Shown here: positions 31,182 to 43,674 of the stretch, piece by piece
Position numbering within the stretch: position 1 is the stretch's first letter
How the letters are laid out: every line of letters begins with the position of its first letter
From: Globodera rostochiensis
Lineage: Eukaryota > Nematoda > Chromadorea > Rhabditida > Heteroderidae
DNA length: 64,000 bases
Direction: 5' to 3'
Assembly: GCA_018350325.1 (NCBI GenBank)
Contig: JAEVLN010000054.1
Coordinates: 92,252 to 156,251, forward strand
Made by a program: the position numbers and the translations under genes
The notes under the pieces: generated by a model
The model's database searches: none
What the model was told of the DNA's origin: nothing
Seen by the model: the letters and a program-made list of their open reading frames with translations, nothing else

Positions 31182-34100
31182 ATCTGACTTTAGCCTACTC
31201 GGCGAAATGTCCGTTCGACGATTTGACGTCATACCGACTCAGACAAAATAACAAAAGAGGCTCAATTAGCCTGTTTGTTTTCATCCAAAAAAACAAACGA
31301 AAGTCCAAACCGATGCTTCCTATTGGTCAATTTTACTGCTTTCATTGGCATTTATTTGTATGAAGAAATTTATTAAGAAAAAAAACATAATAAGCGGTTG
31401 TATTGAAGGACGTAAAGTGAATGAACAGTAATTTTAGGAGGCGCGCGGGCGGGCGGGCGGCTGACGATGAATTTGTTGGGTTGGGGGGGGGCACAGAAAT
31501 AGGCCTAAGAAAGATGGAATTGGAACAACGCAACGACAGAGGCCGGGGCTGGCAGCATCAGCACACAGAAGGGGAGGGGGGGGGGGGGGGAAAATTGTCA
31601 AATAAAATGGTGACGGACGGACGAAATGGGCCCGGACCGAGCCGCCGACAGTCGACGGGCGGGGGGAAGAGCGAAGAGAAGAGATTATAAGGGATGTGAA
31701 AATTCATGTGAGCGATGGAAGTGGCGGGGGGGGGGCGGGGGGTTTTGTGTTTTCGGCTGCACACCGATCACAAGAATTGGTCCTAAAATAGGGACAACGC
31801 CGGCGCCTAAAAGGCGGCGCCGGCGGCAGAAACAGAAAATTTTTTGCTTTAAAATTCGAACGCGCAATAAATGAAAATCCCACGCGCTAAACCAAAAATG
31901 GTAACGCCTTGGGCTTCCGCAAATAAACCCCAGAGGCATTTCTGGATGCCATCAAAAAATGTTTGGAAACTTCGGCATAAGGCCGAAAATTTCCTTAGGC
32001 TTAGGCTTAAACAAATAAAAAAAAACTTGCTTTTTGACTTAAACTTCCCCGAATCCGGCTCAAATATAGCGACAGAGATTGACCAAAAAGAGACCAAAGT
32101 TGGCTGCTACTTCCACCGCAACTGCATTTTCTATAATTCTTTCTTTTTTACGATTTAAAGAGTTTCCCAAGGTTTACAAATTTTGAGTCATTTGCCGGAA
32201 TTTTGGGACAATGACAACGCGAGGGGAGGGAGGGGGGAGGGAGATAAGAAAGAATGTGCTTGCTGCTTGCTTTTTTTGCCACCTACGGACAGATGGATTG
32301 ATGGGGGGGGGCAGAGGCAAAAAGGTGATGGAATTTGGAGGGATTGGGGGGGGGGGAGGCTCAGCCGGCGGGTCGACTAACTAAACTAACTGCCTGCTGC
32401 TGCTGCCCGTCGCCTTCGCCTCGGGGGCGACGGCCTCGACGACTTCAATCCGTCGTCGTCGTCAGCTCCGCCCTCTGCCCGCGCCGCGTGTGCTCGTGCA
32501 GCGACGGAGGCCGTCGATACTTTTGGGTGCAGCAGAAATGGCAGCGATGGGATGGGATGGGGGCGGAGGGGGGGGGGAGATTGGCTGCTTCGGGGCTTCT
32601 TCCTTCCCCGCCCGCCCATTTGAGTCCCACGCGCGGCGTTTAGAATTCAGACAATTTTCTGAGATTGTCTTACAAATTGGTCCATTTGTTTAGGTGGGGG
32701 TTAGCAATAGGCCGTAAGTTATGTGAATAAAAATCTCTCAAATTTGTCGGCGCACCGCCCGTCCCATTCTCCCGCATTTGTCCTTCCCCCGCTCCCACCC
32801 CCACCAATTCTCCTTTCTTTTCCCGCACAGCTTTCTTCTTTCTGTTGCTGCTCCAACTGGATGGGTTGGGGAGAGAGAGAAGAGAACTGAAGGAGAGGGA
32901 GAGGAGGAACTGGTTCTTTCGCATTTGCTATTCTCCCGCCCGTCCGTCCGTTGAGAGTCCGCTCGCCCGCCTCTTCCTCTCCCCTGAGGGGGAACGACCG
33001 TCGTCTGGGCCAATCGATGGTTGGCCGTCGCGAGCGGCTGGAGGGGGCGAAGGGGGGGGGGGGGAAATTTAACCGGATTCCGGACACTTTGGCAAAGAAT
33101 CCGAAAATTTTCACAAAAATCGGCGGATTTTTCGTTCGGATCAGTTTTCCAGACATTAACGTTTGAAGTCTTTTAAACTGTGTATTAAAGAAAGTGGAAA
33201 TTTAATAAATTATTATTTGCAATAAATATTTTCAATGTTTGAAATTGTCGGGATTTTCAGACATTTTTGGGATCCGGAATTCCGGTTTCCGGACAGGAAT
33301 TGTTCGGCTGAAGAGGGCAACCAACCAAACACCCTTTTCTTGCCGACCATATCACACAAATGAATGAATGAAAATGAAATGACATGACACATTATCGACC
33401 GGTGGTCCCCCCGGCGGCGGTGCCGGCCGAGGACCACCGCCCACCCGCCATAATGACGCAACTGCTGCTGGTTGTGTGTGTTATGTCATAAGAGCGAAAG
33501 GCAATTGCTGTTTATTATGGTGGTGGTGGTCGTATTGACGGTATTGAGAAGGGTGGAGGGTTCAGAGTTCAGAGACCAATCAGGTGCCGTGGATTCTTCC
33601 GGGTGATCCTATTTTTGAGTTACGCAAGTCGAATTGGACACATTCACTTGGTTCATCCAAATGTGTGCCATAATCGTTCGTCCTCAAAACAAAACCTATA
33701 CAATCGCCGACAATTCCCTTTATTTGTAAAATTCAGGCTTTTTTGAACCAGGAAATGCCGACCCACGCCGGTTACCAGAAAACGGCACAAGGAAGGCATA
33801 TTAAGGCGGCGTGATGTATCAACGCCACTCAACTCCTTCCCCTCATCCGCCATGTCGGTCGGTCGTCCGTTGGTGTCAGTCCACGACGAAGAACACCCCC
33901 TGCCCCACTTATGCTGCTCGTTGAGCCCCCCCCCCCCCAATCATCATTATCAGCCGTCTGATTCCCCCCCCCCCCCATTTGTCCATTCCGACAGATTCAG
34001 CGCCGTTCGTTCATCCGTCGTCACCTGATTCATTTAATATTTATGTACGTATTAACACACACTGTGTTCTCTGTCCCGACTGCTTGCTCTCTTTCTCTGG

Positions 34101-34747
34101 TCTTTGTGTGCGTGTTGAATGTGCCCCCCCCCCGTTTGATCAGCGAGGGAATCAGTGGACGGGGGGGGGGGGAGCTGGTTTGAGGGCACGTGAAAATCAG
34201 TTGTCGAAAAAAAGGACGATCACACGCACACCAAACGCGAAAAGCAAGCAGCACGGATCATCACTGACTGATCAATCAGTGCGATCCGATTACGAATTCT
34301 GCTGCTGCCTCTCAAACTTCTGAACCCGTAAAATGTGGTGACCTTTATCCGTCTGAGTGGGGGGGGGGGGTGAAAAGGAGGAGGCCTCTCGCATCGAACG
34401 CAGAGAATAGAGATAATAAATACATTCGATCAGTCGATGGGAGGCGGGGGAATTTGGGAAATTTCGATCAATAAGCATTTATTTAGACGATAACGTCAAG
34501 TGAACAGACAAAAAGACGAATCATTTGTTTAGAGCGGTCGCTCGGCAAAGACGCAAAGAATTGATCATTTTTGTGATCCCCGCAATTGTTCAGAAGCACA
34601 GGGGGTAAAGGGAACCCAATCAATGACTGGCAAATAAATAGAAATTTGGGGGGTCATTTCCGATATATACACGAAATTGAGTGAAATAAATAATGGACGA
34701 CAAGTCAGGTCTCAGTGGTGCACTCGCCGCTGCCCGCCCGTCCTTCG
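31182..34747. other. 3.5 kb low-complexity intergenic DNA
   Basis: The DNA is rich in G and C homopolymers and purine blocks. I found no exon chain or recognisable domain on either strand. A GC-rich stretch with CTG and GTC codon-like runs (about 32390-32530) could be an isolated exon but has no identifiable product. 33930-34260 has C runs and TCAGTGATCAATC-type microsatellites. It could hold distal promoter sequence. Confidence 0.45.
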
Positions 34748-37700
34748 TCAGTTGGAAATGAACTGCTTGACATTGTGGACAAAGTCCTAAAATTTGAGAA
34801 TACACAAAATGTCATGTGTATATTCATTCTTCCTTACCATGACAATTGGGATTTTTGCGGAAAGACTGGACTCGATGAGCCGTACAATCAGATGGCAAGC
34901 CTCCTCATCCGACAGTTGAAGATGGAAACGTTCGAGCACCTGAAACGGCGCATGCATGCCCAACCTAATGGAGATTTTCCCCGTTGTTCACTTTCATCAC
35001 GGCCTTGTCCCTCTCCACGGCAATGTCGGGAATGCCCGCGTCCAACATCAACGAGAACAGATTTGTGATCAGATTTGCATGCCGTCTCAGAATGCAGAAG
35101 GCGGTTGTGCAATAGTTGACAAATGCGCGGAAATGTTCACTTAAACGCGAAATCTCTCAACACTTAACCGCCATGTCTATGCAATCCACCAATTACCTGT
35201 TTTGGCCGCCCATCGCGTTGACCATTTCCGAAGTGAGTTTCATTGCCGGTGGCATCGGTTTAGGGTCGCGGCCGAGGATGAAGCCGAAGTCAACATGGAA
35301 CATTTTTCCTGAAAAATCGAAGTCAGGAAAACGTGTTGAGTGACTCAAATTCGAGCAGTTCAAAAGCTAAAATTGGGATTTACCATTTTCGCACAGCAAC
35401 AAATTGTGCAGATGTCGGTCGCCAATGCCCAAAATGTAACAAATCACTGAATAGCCGGCGCACGACTTCACATAATTGCTCAGCACATCCGCCTCAATGC
35501 CTTCACACAAACAAATTATTTAATTAAATTTAAAAAAACAATTCGGCACAAATGAAACGATTTTCGCCCCATTTCAACGTATACCGTAAGGCGCTGAGGA
35601 CGACGGTCTGAATGTGCGCAGTGTGTCCTGGATTATGCAAAAACGTTTAACCACATGGACAAACGGTCTAAAATGTAACAGCGACCTGGATGCTTTTAAT
35701 GTCGGCAAGGGGAGTGGCACCTCGGATAAATTGGACAAATCTTTGAAAAAAAATTTTTTTTCGACTGCACACGTTTTTTCTATTCTGGCTTTCATTAATG
35801 TGAGTGATCGGCTTACCCCTCTGAGCAGCTAGTAGCCAACACGGCGTACGGGGTCAGGCACAAGTCCAGCTTGTCCTCCTTGAGCAGTTCGTCCATCAGG
35901 CGGATCATCTGCAACACAAGTTGATCCTGGCGCAAGTCATCGCCCCGCTTAAAAATAGTGGTGTACGCCTCCGCGCACTCGTACGGGGTGAGTCCGTCCC
36001 GGACGGTCGAGAAAGTTAGTCGCATTGGCATCAAGTTGGAAGAGAACAGCACGGCCGACTCCGGCTGAACAGCTCGGACGTGGATGGACGGGTCGAGTGG
36101 CAGGCTGAGACCCTGACATGCAATTTCATCAAATTTTACACAATTCTTAACATTTTCGGGGCTGTGATTTTGAAATTGATTCAGTCAGTCCTATTACGGA
36201 CACAAAAAGTAAAAATTCGTCCACAAATCTAACCTTCAACTCTGTCAAATCCGCGTTTTCCGACAATTTCTTCCTCAGAACCTCCTGCTTTTTTGTCCGA
36301 TTTGCGCTCAAATCGGAAATTGCCTTCGCTATGTCCACCAAAGTATCAACAAATTTCTGAAAAAATCATATCAATTTTTGGAATCCGTTTGGCCTACCTT
36401 TTGCGTTGCAATGTTGCTCAGTGTGTGCCGTGCTGTTCCGTTGCCTTTAGACAGCTCATGCTTGAGTCGGCCCATCACCAAGCAGTACATGGAGGACACA
36501 GACGATGATGATGCCGTGTCGTCACTGTCCGCTGCATTAGCCTCCACTTCCACCTTCAGATACCAGAAGAGAAAGTTGGCGATCAGACCGTTTTCGCAAG
36601 CAGCACGGATCAGAAAAGTAGCCAAATCCATGGACTCCTGCGCACCGAACATCGCCATGGTCTCCATCGGGCCGAACATCATCGACGCGGTGGGTGATGA
36701 GACCGAATTGGCTGTGCCAGGGGTCTGCTGCTGTCGTTGTTGATTAGGCAAAACATTGTCTGAATTGGAGTTCCGGGGTAATGAATGGATGACATTCGAC
36801 ATATTGACCACCAAAAAATGATGTAGCACACTTGCCTGAAGTGGTGTTGTTCCCCCCACTGGATCCGCCTCCGCCCTCCACAATCATCAGGTCGTCCTCC
36901 TGATGCTGTTGCTGATCAACTTTGGCAGGTGGAGGTGGCGGTTCATAACGCAGTGCCTAGACGAGTTTGGAATAAGCCAAAAATGACATGATTCAATATA
37001 GTATTATAAACATGATCAGATCAATTTATGACCCGATAAAGCATTAAAAATAAATTTCAGATCAGCAAACACGGTGCCTGAACAAGTTGGGGCAGGAAGA
37101 GGAGTATGTTGGCGTAAGAAGTGCATTGGAGGCGCGAGACGGCGTATCGGCGGACGAACGGATGCGTAAAATGGGGGGACAGCAGTTCCAGCGCGTCACA
37201 CGCGTCGATGGGCGCCCACTCGAGAATGACCTGAAGTGGGTAGGGGGAGGTTAACCAAAATGACCCACAAAATTTGAACAAATTTAACCAAAGTCCACCA
37301 CCTGAATGGCCTGGCGCACCTCCAACTTGGCCTGCCAGTTCACCGAACGTACAAATTTGGTCAATGCTTTCGGATTCGACTTGAGCCAGAAACGGAATTT
37401 CTTGAAAGGAAATGTATGTTAAGGATATTCAAACATTCCCAAAATGCAATAAACTTATTTCAAATTTAGTAAATTAAAACAAATACCCAAATCAAATCGC
37501 GCTCCTCCAACAACAGTGGCTGACAGCTGGAAGACTAAAAGTGATCAAAAAAAAATTATAATTCTTTTGTCTATTTTTGCCTTTATTATGGACTCCAACG
37601 CGTCTCGGACGGTCGGGTTTGGCTGCAGACGTCGATCAATGTCCATGGCACGCGCGTTCCTCGTCATCATGTTGTGTTTGATCTCGCACAGATTGGCCAT

Positions 37701-39358
37701 GTCCAGCTCGGGGTCGACGACCCTCCCATTGCGTACTGCTCCGCCCCCTCTTCGAGCTGTAGACACCCCGCCACTCCTAAAGAATCAACTTTGAGAAAAT
37801 TTCCGTTTTCACTGATTCTGCTCCTTTCCACTTTTAGTGTCCGGACACAACAATCCTTCATGATAAACAAACGGCATATGATGGTTTTGGTACCTCAACG
37901 ACGGGATCAACGGGTCCGAGTCCAAGTCGCCCCCGTCCGAGTGGTCACCGTTCACGTTTTCATGCTCCCGCGGGGCGTCCTCGGCAAAGAAAATAATCGA
38001 ATATGGCGCCGGGTCGTCGGCGTGCTCCACGGCGGGAAATTCAACCGTCAAAAACAGCGACCGATCCTCGGTTTTTGCCTATTTCGAATGAAAATAAATG
38101 CTAAAAATACGATTTAAATTTCTCAGGGAATGTCGGGCATTGAAAACCCACCATTTTTAATCAAATTAGCAATTTTGGACCTCCTGCTTGATCTCCTCCA
38201 GTCTCGCAAAAGTGATCCCGTCCAGCCAGTCCACCCGGTCAATGAACTTCTGCTTGTACAACTTTTCTTTCTTGAGCAGTTCGCCAAATTGAAAATTCCG
38301 TTTGTTACTGCCGGGCATGTCGTTTGTCCGTTTCTGATAATAATTTTACGGTGTAAAACTACTTTTTGATGGCAACTTCCCAGAATTTTGAGAGAGACTT
38401 AACACAAAACGGTGGTGTCTGACCCTAAAAACTTTCAAATTTCCCCAGAGAAGTCACCAAATTTGAAAGTGTGTGCCTTGTTCTGCTGAAGCAGCGGCGT
38501 GGAGTCGTCCGCCTCCTCTGACTGTTCGGCAGACCGGGCGTTGTTCGTCGCCATCATCATTGGCACAGGCGGATGCACTGATTGGACTTGTTGGGTTGCT
38601 TTCTGCTTGTCTGCCGAGTTCGGCTGCGGAGCAACAACGTCCAGCGTCAGGTCGATGAGGCCAGAGCGAAAAATGGCATGTTTGGAGAACAGCTGTTTGG
38701 CACATTGAGCAACGAGCACCTTTGGTTGGTATTTGGATGTAAATGGCCAATTCGCTGTATTATTCAAAACCCATGAAACAGTAACAACCGATGTTATCAT
38801 AATTCTAATTTTAAATGTCTAATCTGGTACCAAATCGTAGGGCTTCGAACACCAAAAACGAATCCACCCCCGGCGCCACCACTCACCGGCTCAATGGAAT
38901 TGCCGACCTCCCAAATGGTAAAGTGCAAAATTGCGTCTCGGCTCAATTCCGAGTAGCACACGGGCAGTGTCAGCCATTCGTCCCATTTTTGAATGTCCCG
39001 CGTCGGTGTGGCGGCGGAGGCATTTGTCTGCTGACGGAACGACGTTTGCACACTGCGCCCAACCGCGCGGCCATTGCAATAGACCTGAAAACGGGGGGAA
39101 TAATTGTGAAAGAACAAAAAGGGTGCGGGACACAACGAGCCAACCTATGGCACCGCCCCCCCCCCGTCAAATATGGCGGAAATATTTTAATAAGCGCCAC
39201 ACACTTACAGTGAGTCGGGCAAACATGCAACCGGACGGAACGACAAAACGGTGCACACTGTCGTTAGACGGCGGTAGATAGCCGGACAGGGAGACCAACC
39301 GCACCCGAACAGACACATCCAACTCTGAGCTGAACAGGTAGCAGAACTCCTTCCTCAT
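34748..39358 (-). CDS. vps-34: class III phosphatidylinositol 3-kinase VPS34
   Basis: VPS34 makes PI3P on endosomes and autophagosomes, working with Vps15 and Beclin-type subunits. The start at 39358 gives [20 protein letters not shown], the VPS34 N terminus. The C2 domain reads VQTSF...[16 protein letters not shown] and FTIWEVGNS (about 38850-39090). The helical PIK domain includes [20 protein letters not shown] and [10 protein letters not shown] (about 37080-37230) and [13 protein letters not shown]. The kinase domain includes [28 protein letters not shown] and [14 protein letters not shown]. The catalytic loop is [12 protein letters not shown] (about 35400) and the activation loop [20 protein letters not shown] (about 35265-35310). 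[18 protein letters not shown] and VKQFISN lie at the C terminus. Position DRHLDN is His instead of Asp in the loop, away from the catalytic Asp. A Pro/Gln/Gly-rich insert lies at about 36840-36955. More than 15 exons. Confidence 0.92.
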
Positions 39359-39661
39359 ACTGATGGACAAATTGGAAACAATAAGTTAAAAAAACGGCAC
39401 AATAAATCAAGGACTGACTGAGGTATTACGCGTTTCGAATGAAGATAAAACGTAACTTTTTCCGGTCTGATTAACCAATGGAAAAGGAAAATGGCATTTT
39501 CTATTTAGTTTCAAAAAAAAGCAAACGATGTAATATAATAATGGAGGTGGTCTTACATGGGCCATTTTCTGAAAATTGTTCATTTACAAAAATTGGGTGG
39601 CCCTTATCTGGGTGTTCCAGCTCCATTATGGCAATAATTAAATGAAATTCTTTTGCGGGGA

Positions 39662-40666
39662 TCAATTTCGATGCTCGACAAATGTCCGACGCCTTTTCGG
39701 TGGAGGGCCGCGCCGTACGCCAAACTCTGCCGTTTCCATTTTGTCCTCGTCGCTCGGCTCCCCCGCAGTCAAATCCTCCTGAGACGACTCCTTTCGCGGC
39801 CGTTGCTGCGACGACCGGGCGGAGTGGGAGGAGCGGCCCAACGTTTTGTCACCGTTCACCAGAAAGTTGTCCTGCAAAAACGGATTGAATTGAACAGGGA
39901 GTAATTTTCGGTGAACAAATTTTGTGACAAATAAACGACTCAGTTAAAGAGGCGTGGATGGGAAAGGTCCACTTTAGTGTTCGAGGCAAGCAAAGACTAG
40001 GGGCCCCCAGTGGGATCCTCCATAAGTCCCGGTCCCGAATGATGGAATCAAATTGTTTGATTCTCCAAACTTTGTGCGAAATGGACAAACCCTCGGCAAT
40101 CCGTTGGAAGCGTTTGCATCAGCCGAAGAGACAATTCCGGTGCCCAACTCGAGGAGGCGGGAAGAAATGGGCGAAGTGATTGAAGAAAGCGAGAAAATTC
40201 GGTCCATTTCGGTGAATTGCTGTTTCGGCACCTTTTTCTGCTTCGAATTGGAAGACGTTGAAACAAAAATGTTGGAGGCTGACGAAACCGCGGAAACTGA
40301 GCCGGCAGCTCCATTCACCGACTCGAGTAATTTGCTGAAACCTAAAAATGAATAAACAATTAAGATAAAAAAAATATTTTGAGTGATGCGATTTTCCTTT
40401 ATTTTTTACATTCGTATACCCCCCCCCCCCACCCTAGCTAAGCCTAAATACGACCCCTGATAACGTTTCCGCCATGCTCCATGGCCTCCTCCAAATAGGT
40501 TGTCTCGAAATTGTAAATTTGTTTCTCCAGGTTTGCCAGAGTGATCTTAAGACGGAAAAGCATAATGCAAAATGAGGTACAATTAATTGTGTCCGACCGA
40601 AACATCCGTTCGTCGTTTGATAAGCTCCAACATTTCTCGTTTTGCGTCGGCTCTTGCATTAGTCAT
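39662..40666 (-). CDS. MEAF6/EAF6, NuA4 and MOZ complex subunit
   Basis: MEAF6 is a small coiled-coil subunit of NuA4/TIP60 and MOZ/MORF/HBO1 histone acetyltransferases. Exon 1 (ATG at 40666) gives MTNARADAKREMLELIKRRT, and exon 2 gives ITLANLEKQIYNFETTYLEE and HGGNVIRG, the family's signature (LANLEKQIY.FE..YLE....GNIIRG). Exon 3 carries KQQFTEMDRIFSLSSITSPI, matching the FKEAERLFS.SSVTS block. The last exon ends in basic PPKRRRTFVEHRN. It lies 303 bp upstream of vps-34 on the same strand, so the two may be cotranscribed. Confidence 0.85.
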
Positions 40667-41377
40667 TTGCAGTGCGACAAATCTGAAGTGTCTTATTTGT
40701 TAGGCTAACAAAAGCGTAAGCACGAATTAGTGTTTATTGGTTTTCTTTTAAAAATCTTAAATTCTCAGATTTTATCGGACCGGTCCTGATCCGGGTATTT
40801 TTGAAAAACCCGACTACCCGGATTTTTGACTAAGGCCCGGGTCTGTTTAAGCGGAAAAAAACCGGGTACACGGCCGTTGTCGAGCACAAAAAAAAATTTT
40901 GACAGATCGCCAAAGAAGGTTCAAAGTAAGACATATCGCCAGAAGGTTCAAAAGCAAGACAGATCGCCAAACATGAAGGTTCTTAACAAAAAAGGCTATT
41001 TTTCATAGAATTTACTTGCATGCGCCCATCTTCACCGCCTGCCCTCCTAGTCCTAAAAAGCTTAATTTGAAGAGGCGACCGAATGTTATGGCCAATTTGT
41101 TTTTAACCGAAATTAAAAAAACGTCTCTAAATCAAAAATTGTTAGGAATAATGGCCGAACCAGGAACTTAAAACAATTTAGAGGTAATTGGAGTTATACG
41201 ACGAAAATTACCTGACTATGAGGTCATATTAAGCTCAGCACATCTCAAAAGGCAAAACAATGGTCGGAATCGTGTTTAGGACATTGAATACCACATTTGA
41301 TTGATTGTTATCCTTCTAATTTATACAGTAAGTGGCTCCATTTTCAGTGTTTAGCATTATTAAATCTTCTGCTAAAA
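40667..41377. other. divergent intergenic region with short tandem repeat
   Basis: It separates MEAF6 (minus) from rpl-18 (plus) and so must hold both promoters. GACAGATCGCC and AGAAGGTTCAAA units repeat at about 40900-40985. ACCCGG/CCGGGT repeats lie at about 40775-40875. No conserved promoter motif is recognisable. Confidence 0.5.
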
Positions 41378-42500
41378 ATGGGCATCGACATCAACCACAA
41401 ATACGACCGCAAAGTGAGACGTACGGCGCCTAAAAGTGAGGACCCGTACCTGCGAGTGCTGGTCAAATTGTACCGCTATTTGGCCAAGCGCGTGAATACC
41501 AGCAAACGCTTCAACGCCGTCGTGCTGAAGCGTTTGTTCATGTCAAAGCGCAACCGTCCGCCTCTCTCAATTGCACGCATTGTGCGCAATGTGAAGAAGC
41601 CAGGTTTATTCTTTCACATATTAAACTACAAGGAGGGCGTAACAGAAAAAACCAACTTCGGGTTGTTCGAAAAACGAAAGAAAGTTTTGGAAATTTGTGG
41701 AGAGAGAAAGTCGCTACTAGAGTAAAAGGTTAATTTGAGGATTTTTTGCTGACAAATAATAGGGTAAAAGCCAAATTGGGACTCATATTTGGAATGGTAT
41801 ATAATCGGCACTGTTTAAACGTTTCTTAAAGTTTGCGAACTGAGAATTATACCGATTTACTCCAAACTCGATATTCGCTTTTGCTTTTATTGGGATGAAA
41901 TTCTCATAAATTTTTTAATTATCCTTTTCTATTGTGCAGGCAATGAAAAGAAAACCGTCGTTTGCGTTGGCTCCGTGACGGATGATAAGCGTATTTACGC
42001 CCTTCCGTCGATGACGGTCTGTGCGCTGCGTTTTACGGGCGCGGCACGCGCGCGCATCGTCGCTGCGGGCGGTGAATGCATCACTTTTGATCAGTTGGCG
42101 CTCCGCGCGCCGAAGGGGGAGTCCACGCTGCTGTTGCAAGGACGACGAAAGGCGCGCGAGGCGGAGAAGGTTTTCTTTTATTGTTTTCTAAACTGGATAG
42201 ATTTAATTCGTTGTGCAATTCTCTCCCCATTAGGTTTATTCCATTGGATTTTTGATCATTTTGAACTTTTGTGTGGGGGATCTTAAAATTTTATTTTTGG
42301 TATCATTTCATGCAATTCGTTTAGCACTTCGGACCGCCGCCGGGTGTGCCTGGCAGTCATGCTAAGCCATTGGTTCGCGCAAAGGGTGAGTTACTTTTTA
42401 CATTTTTTTAATTGATATTTTTTTATTTAAAATTGTCAATTTAGGAAGGAAGTTCGAACGCGCACGCGGTCGCCGAAAGTCCCGTGGCTACAAGAACTGA
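41378..42500 (+). CDS. rpl-18: 60S ribosomal protein L18 (eL18)
   Basis: It is a structural protein of the large ribosomal subunit. Four exons: 41378-41603, 41940-42169, 42325-42385 and 42445-42500. The protein opens [20 protein letters not shown], contains [60 protein letters not shown] and [20 protein letters not shown], and ends [17 protein letters not shown]. It matches eL18 end to end at the usual length of about 190 residues. All introns are GT-AG and phase-consistent. Confidence 0.97.
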
Positions 42501-42903
42501 AGCGTTTTTGTTTCGCGTGTTGTTGCTTGACCCAATGCGATTACGTTATATTTGTTATGGAAATGAAATGGAGTGACGTCGCTTTTGTTCCTCACGAAAA
42601 AATCGTTGTTGTTTAATTGTCATATAGCAAAAAATTGGCACCAGGTATGGGATGAAACTCATTGTGAAAAATGGATTCCGTGCTTCCCTTCCATCAAATT
42701 AACATCAACCAAGTGAGGATTGTCCAATAAAACTGTCCTCTCCCAACCGGACTCGTCTCCGGTCCTTTCGTCGTTGTGCCGGACGCGGAGTCGACGATTT
42801 TACGACGCGGGGTCGCAAACCCATAGGGGGTGCTCTTTTGGTTTAAATAATTTTTCTTTAAAGTCAGAGAAACCCTACTTTTTATACCATCTGACCCTTG
42901 TTA
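42501..42903. other. 3' flank of rpl-18
   Basis: AT-rich 3' UTR-like DNA. No other gene is recognised between the two convergent genes rpl-18 and the APMAP-like gene. Confidence 0.5.
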
Positions 42904-42911
42904 GGCGGTGT

Positions 42912-43220
42912 GGTAATAGTGTAGTTTGTGCCCCCCCCCCATTTGAAAAATAAAAATATTTTTCAAAATCCGAATCTGACCTCCATTTCGACCCCCGGAC
43001 CCGAATTCGAACATATTTGGGTGATTTTGAGGCCAAAATTAATTTTTGGAAAATATTGAATTTTCATAAAATTGTTCGAATTCATGTCCGGGGTCGAAAC
43101 GAAGGTCCGATTCGGATTCTACGCCCCGGAATACCCCTAGAAACATCATTTTCTCGACTTTGAAACAATAAAAAAAAAATTTTTCAAAAAGGGGGGGGGG
43201 ACACAAACTGCACTATTACC
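42912..43220. mobile_element. 309-bp MITE, TSD GGCGGTGT
   Basis: The ends GGTAATAGTGTAGTTTGTGC and ACACAAACTGCACTATTACC are inverted with few mismatches, each followed inward by a C or G homopolymer and a TTTGAAAAA/TTTTTCAAA tract. The 8-bp direct repeat GGCGGTGT flanks both sides (42904-42911, 43221-43228). No ORF. A related half-end (GTTTGTGCCCCTCCCCC) occurs near 21888. Confidence 0.85.
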
Positions 43221-43674
43221 GGCGGTGTTTAAAATGTATTGTTCCTAGCATACTTTATTATTTTTCGATGAATGTGTGTCCTCTCCAGCAGCAGGGAGGA
43301 GTGATTTCCCGGTAAATTTTAATCCAATCATTTTTTGGATATCAGCCTGCGGTGCAGGTCCTCCTCCTTACACGTGAATGATCTGACAATTTAACGTCGG
43401 ATGTCAAAAAGCGAAGTGCAATAAACAATCAAAATATGGCATTCAGTAGAGAGATGGTACATTTCGATCATGCGATAGTTTTGTTTGGATCTAGGGTTCG
43501 ACAAAATGGCATCATATCGACCTCAATTACTCTAAAAATGTTAAATTTTGTTTGGGAGGGTCGCATAATGGAAAGGTACCCAACAGAGAACCGTAATAGG
43601 GGGCAAGTGAATTCAAATAAATATCAATTACCTAAATATAAGTATACTTATGTATACATTCGTAAAACATAAAT

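Noticed and set aside
31342..33166. A possible gene from several overlapping open frames
   Set aside because: Low-complexity G/C-rich sequence, no phase-consistent splicing and no recognisable domain.
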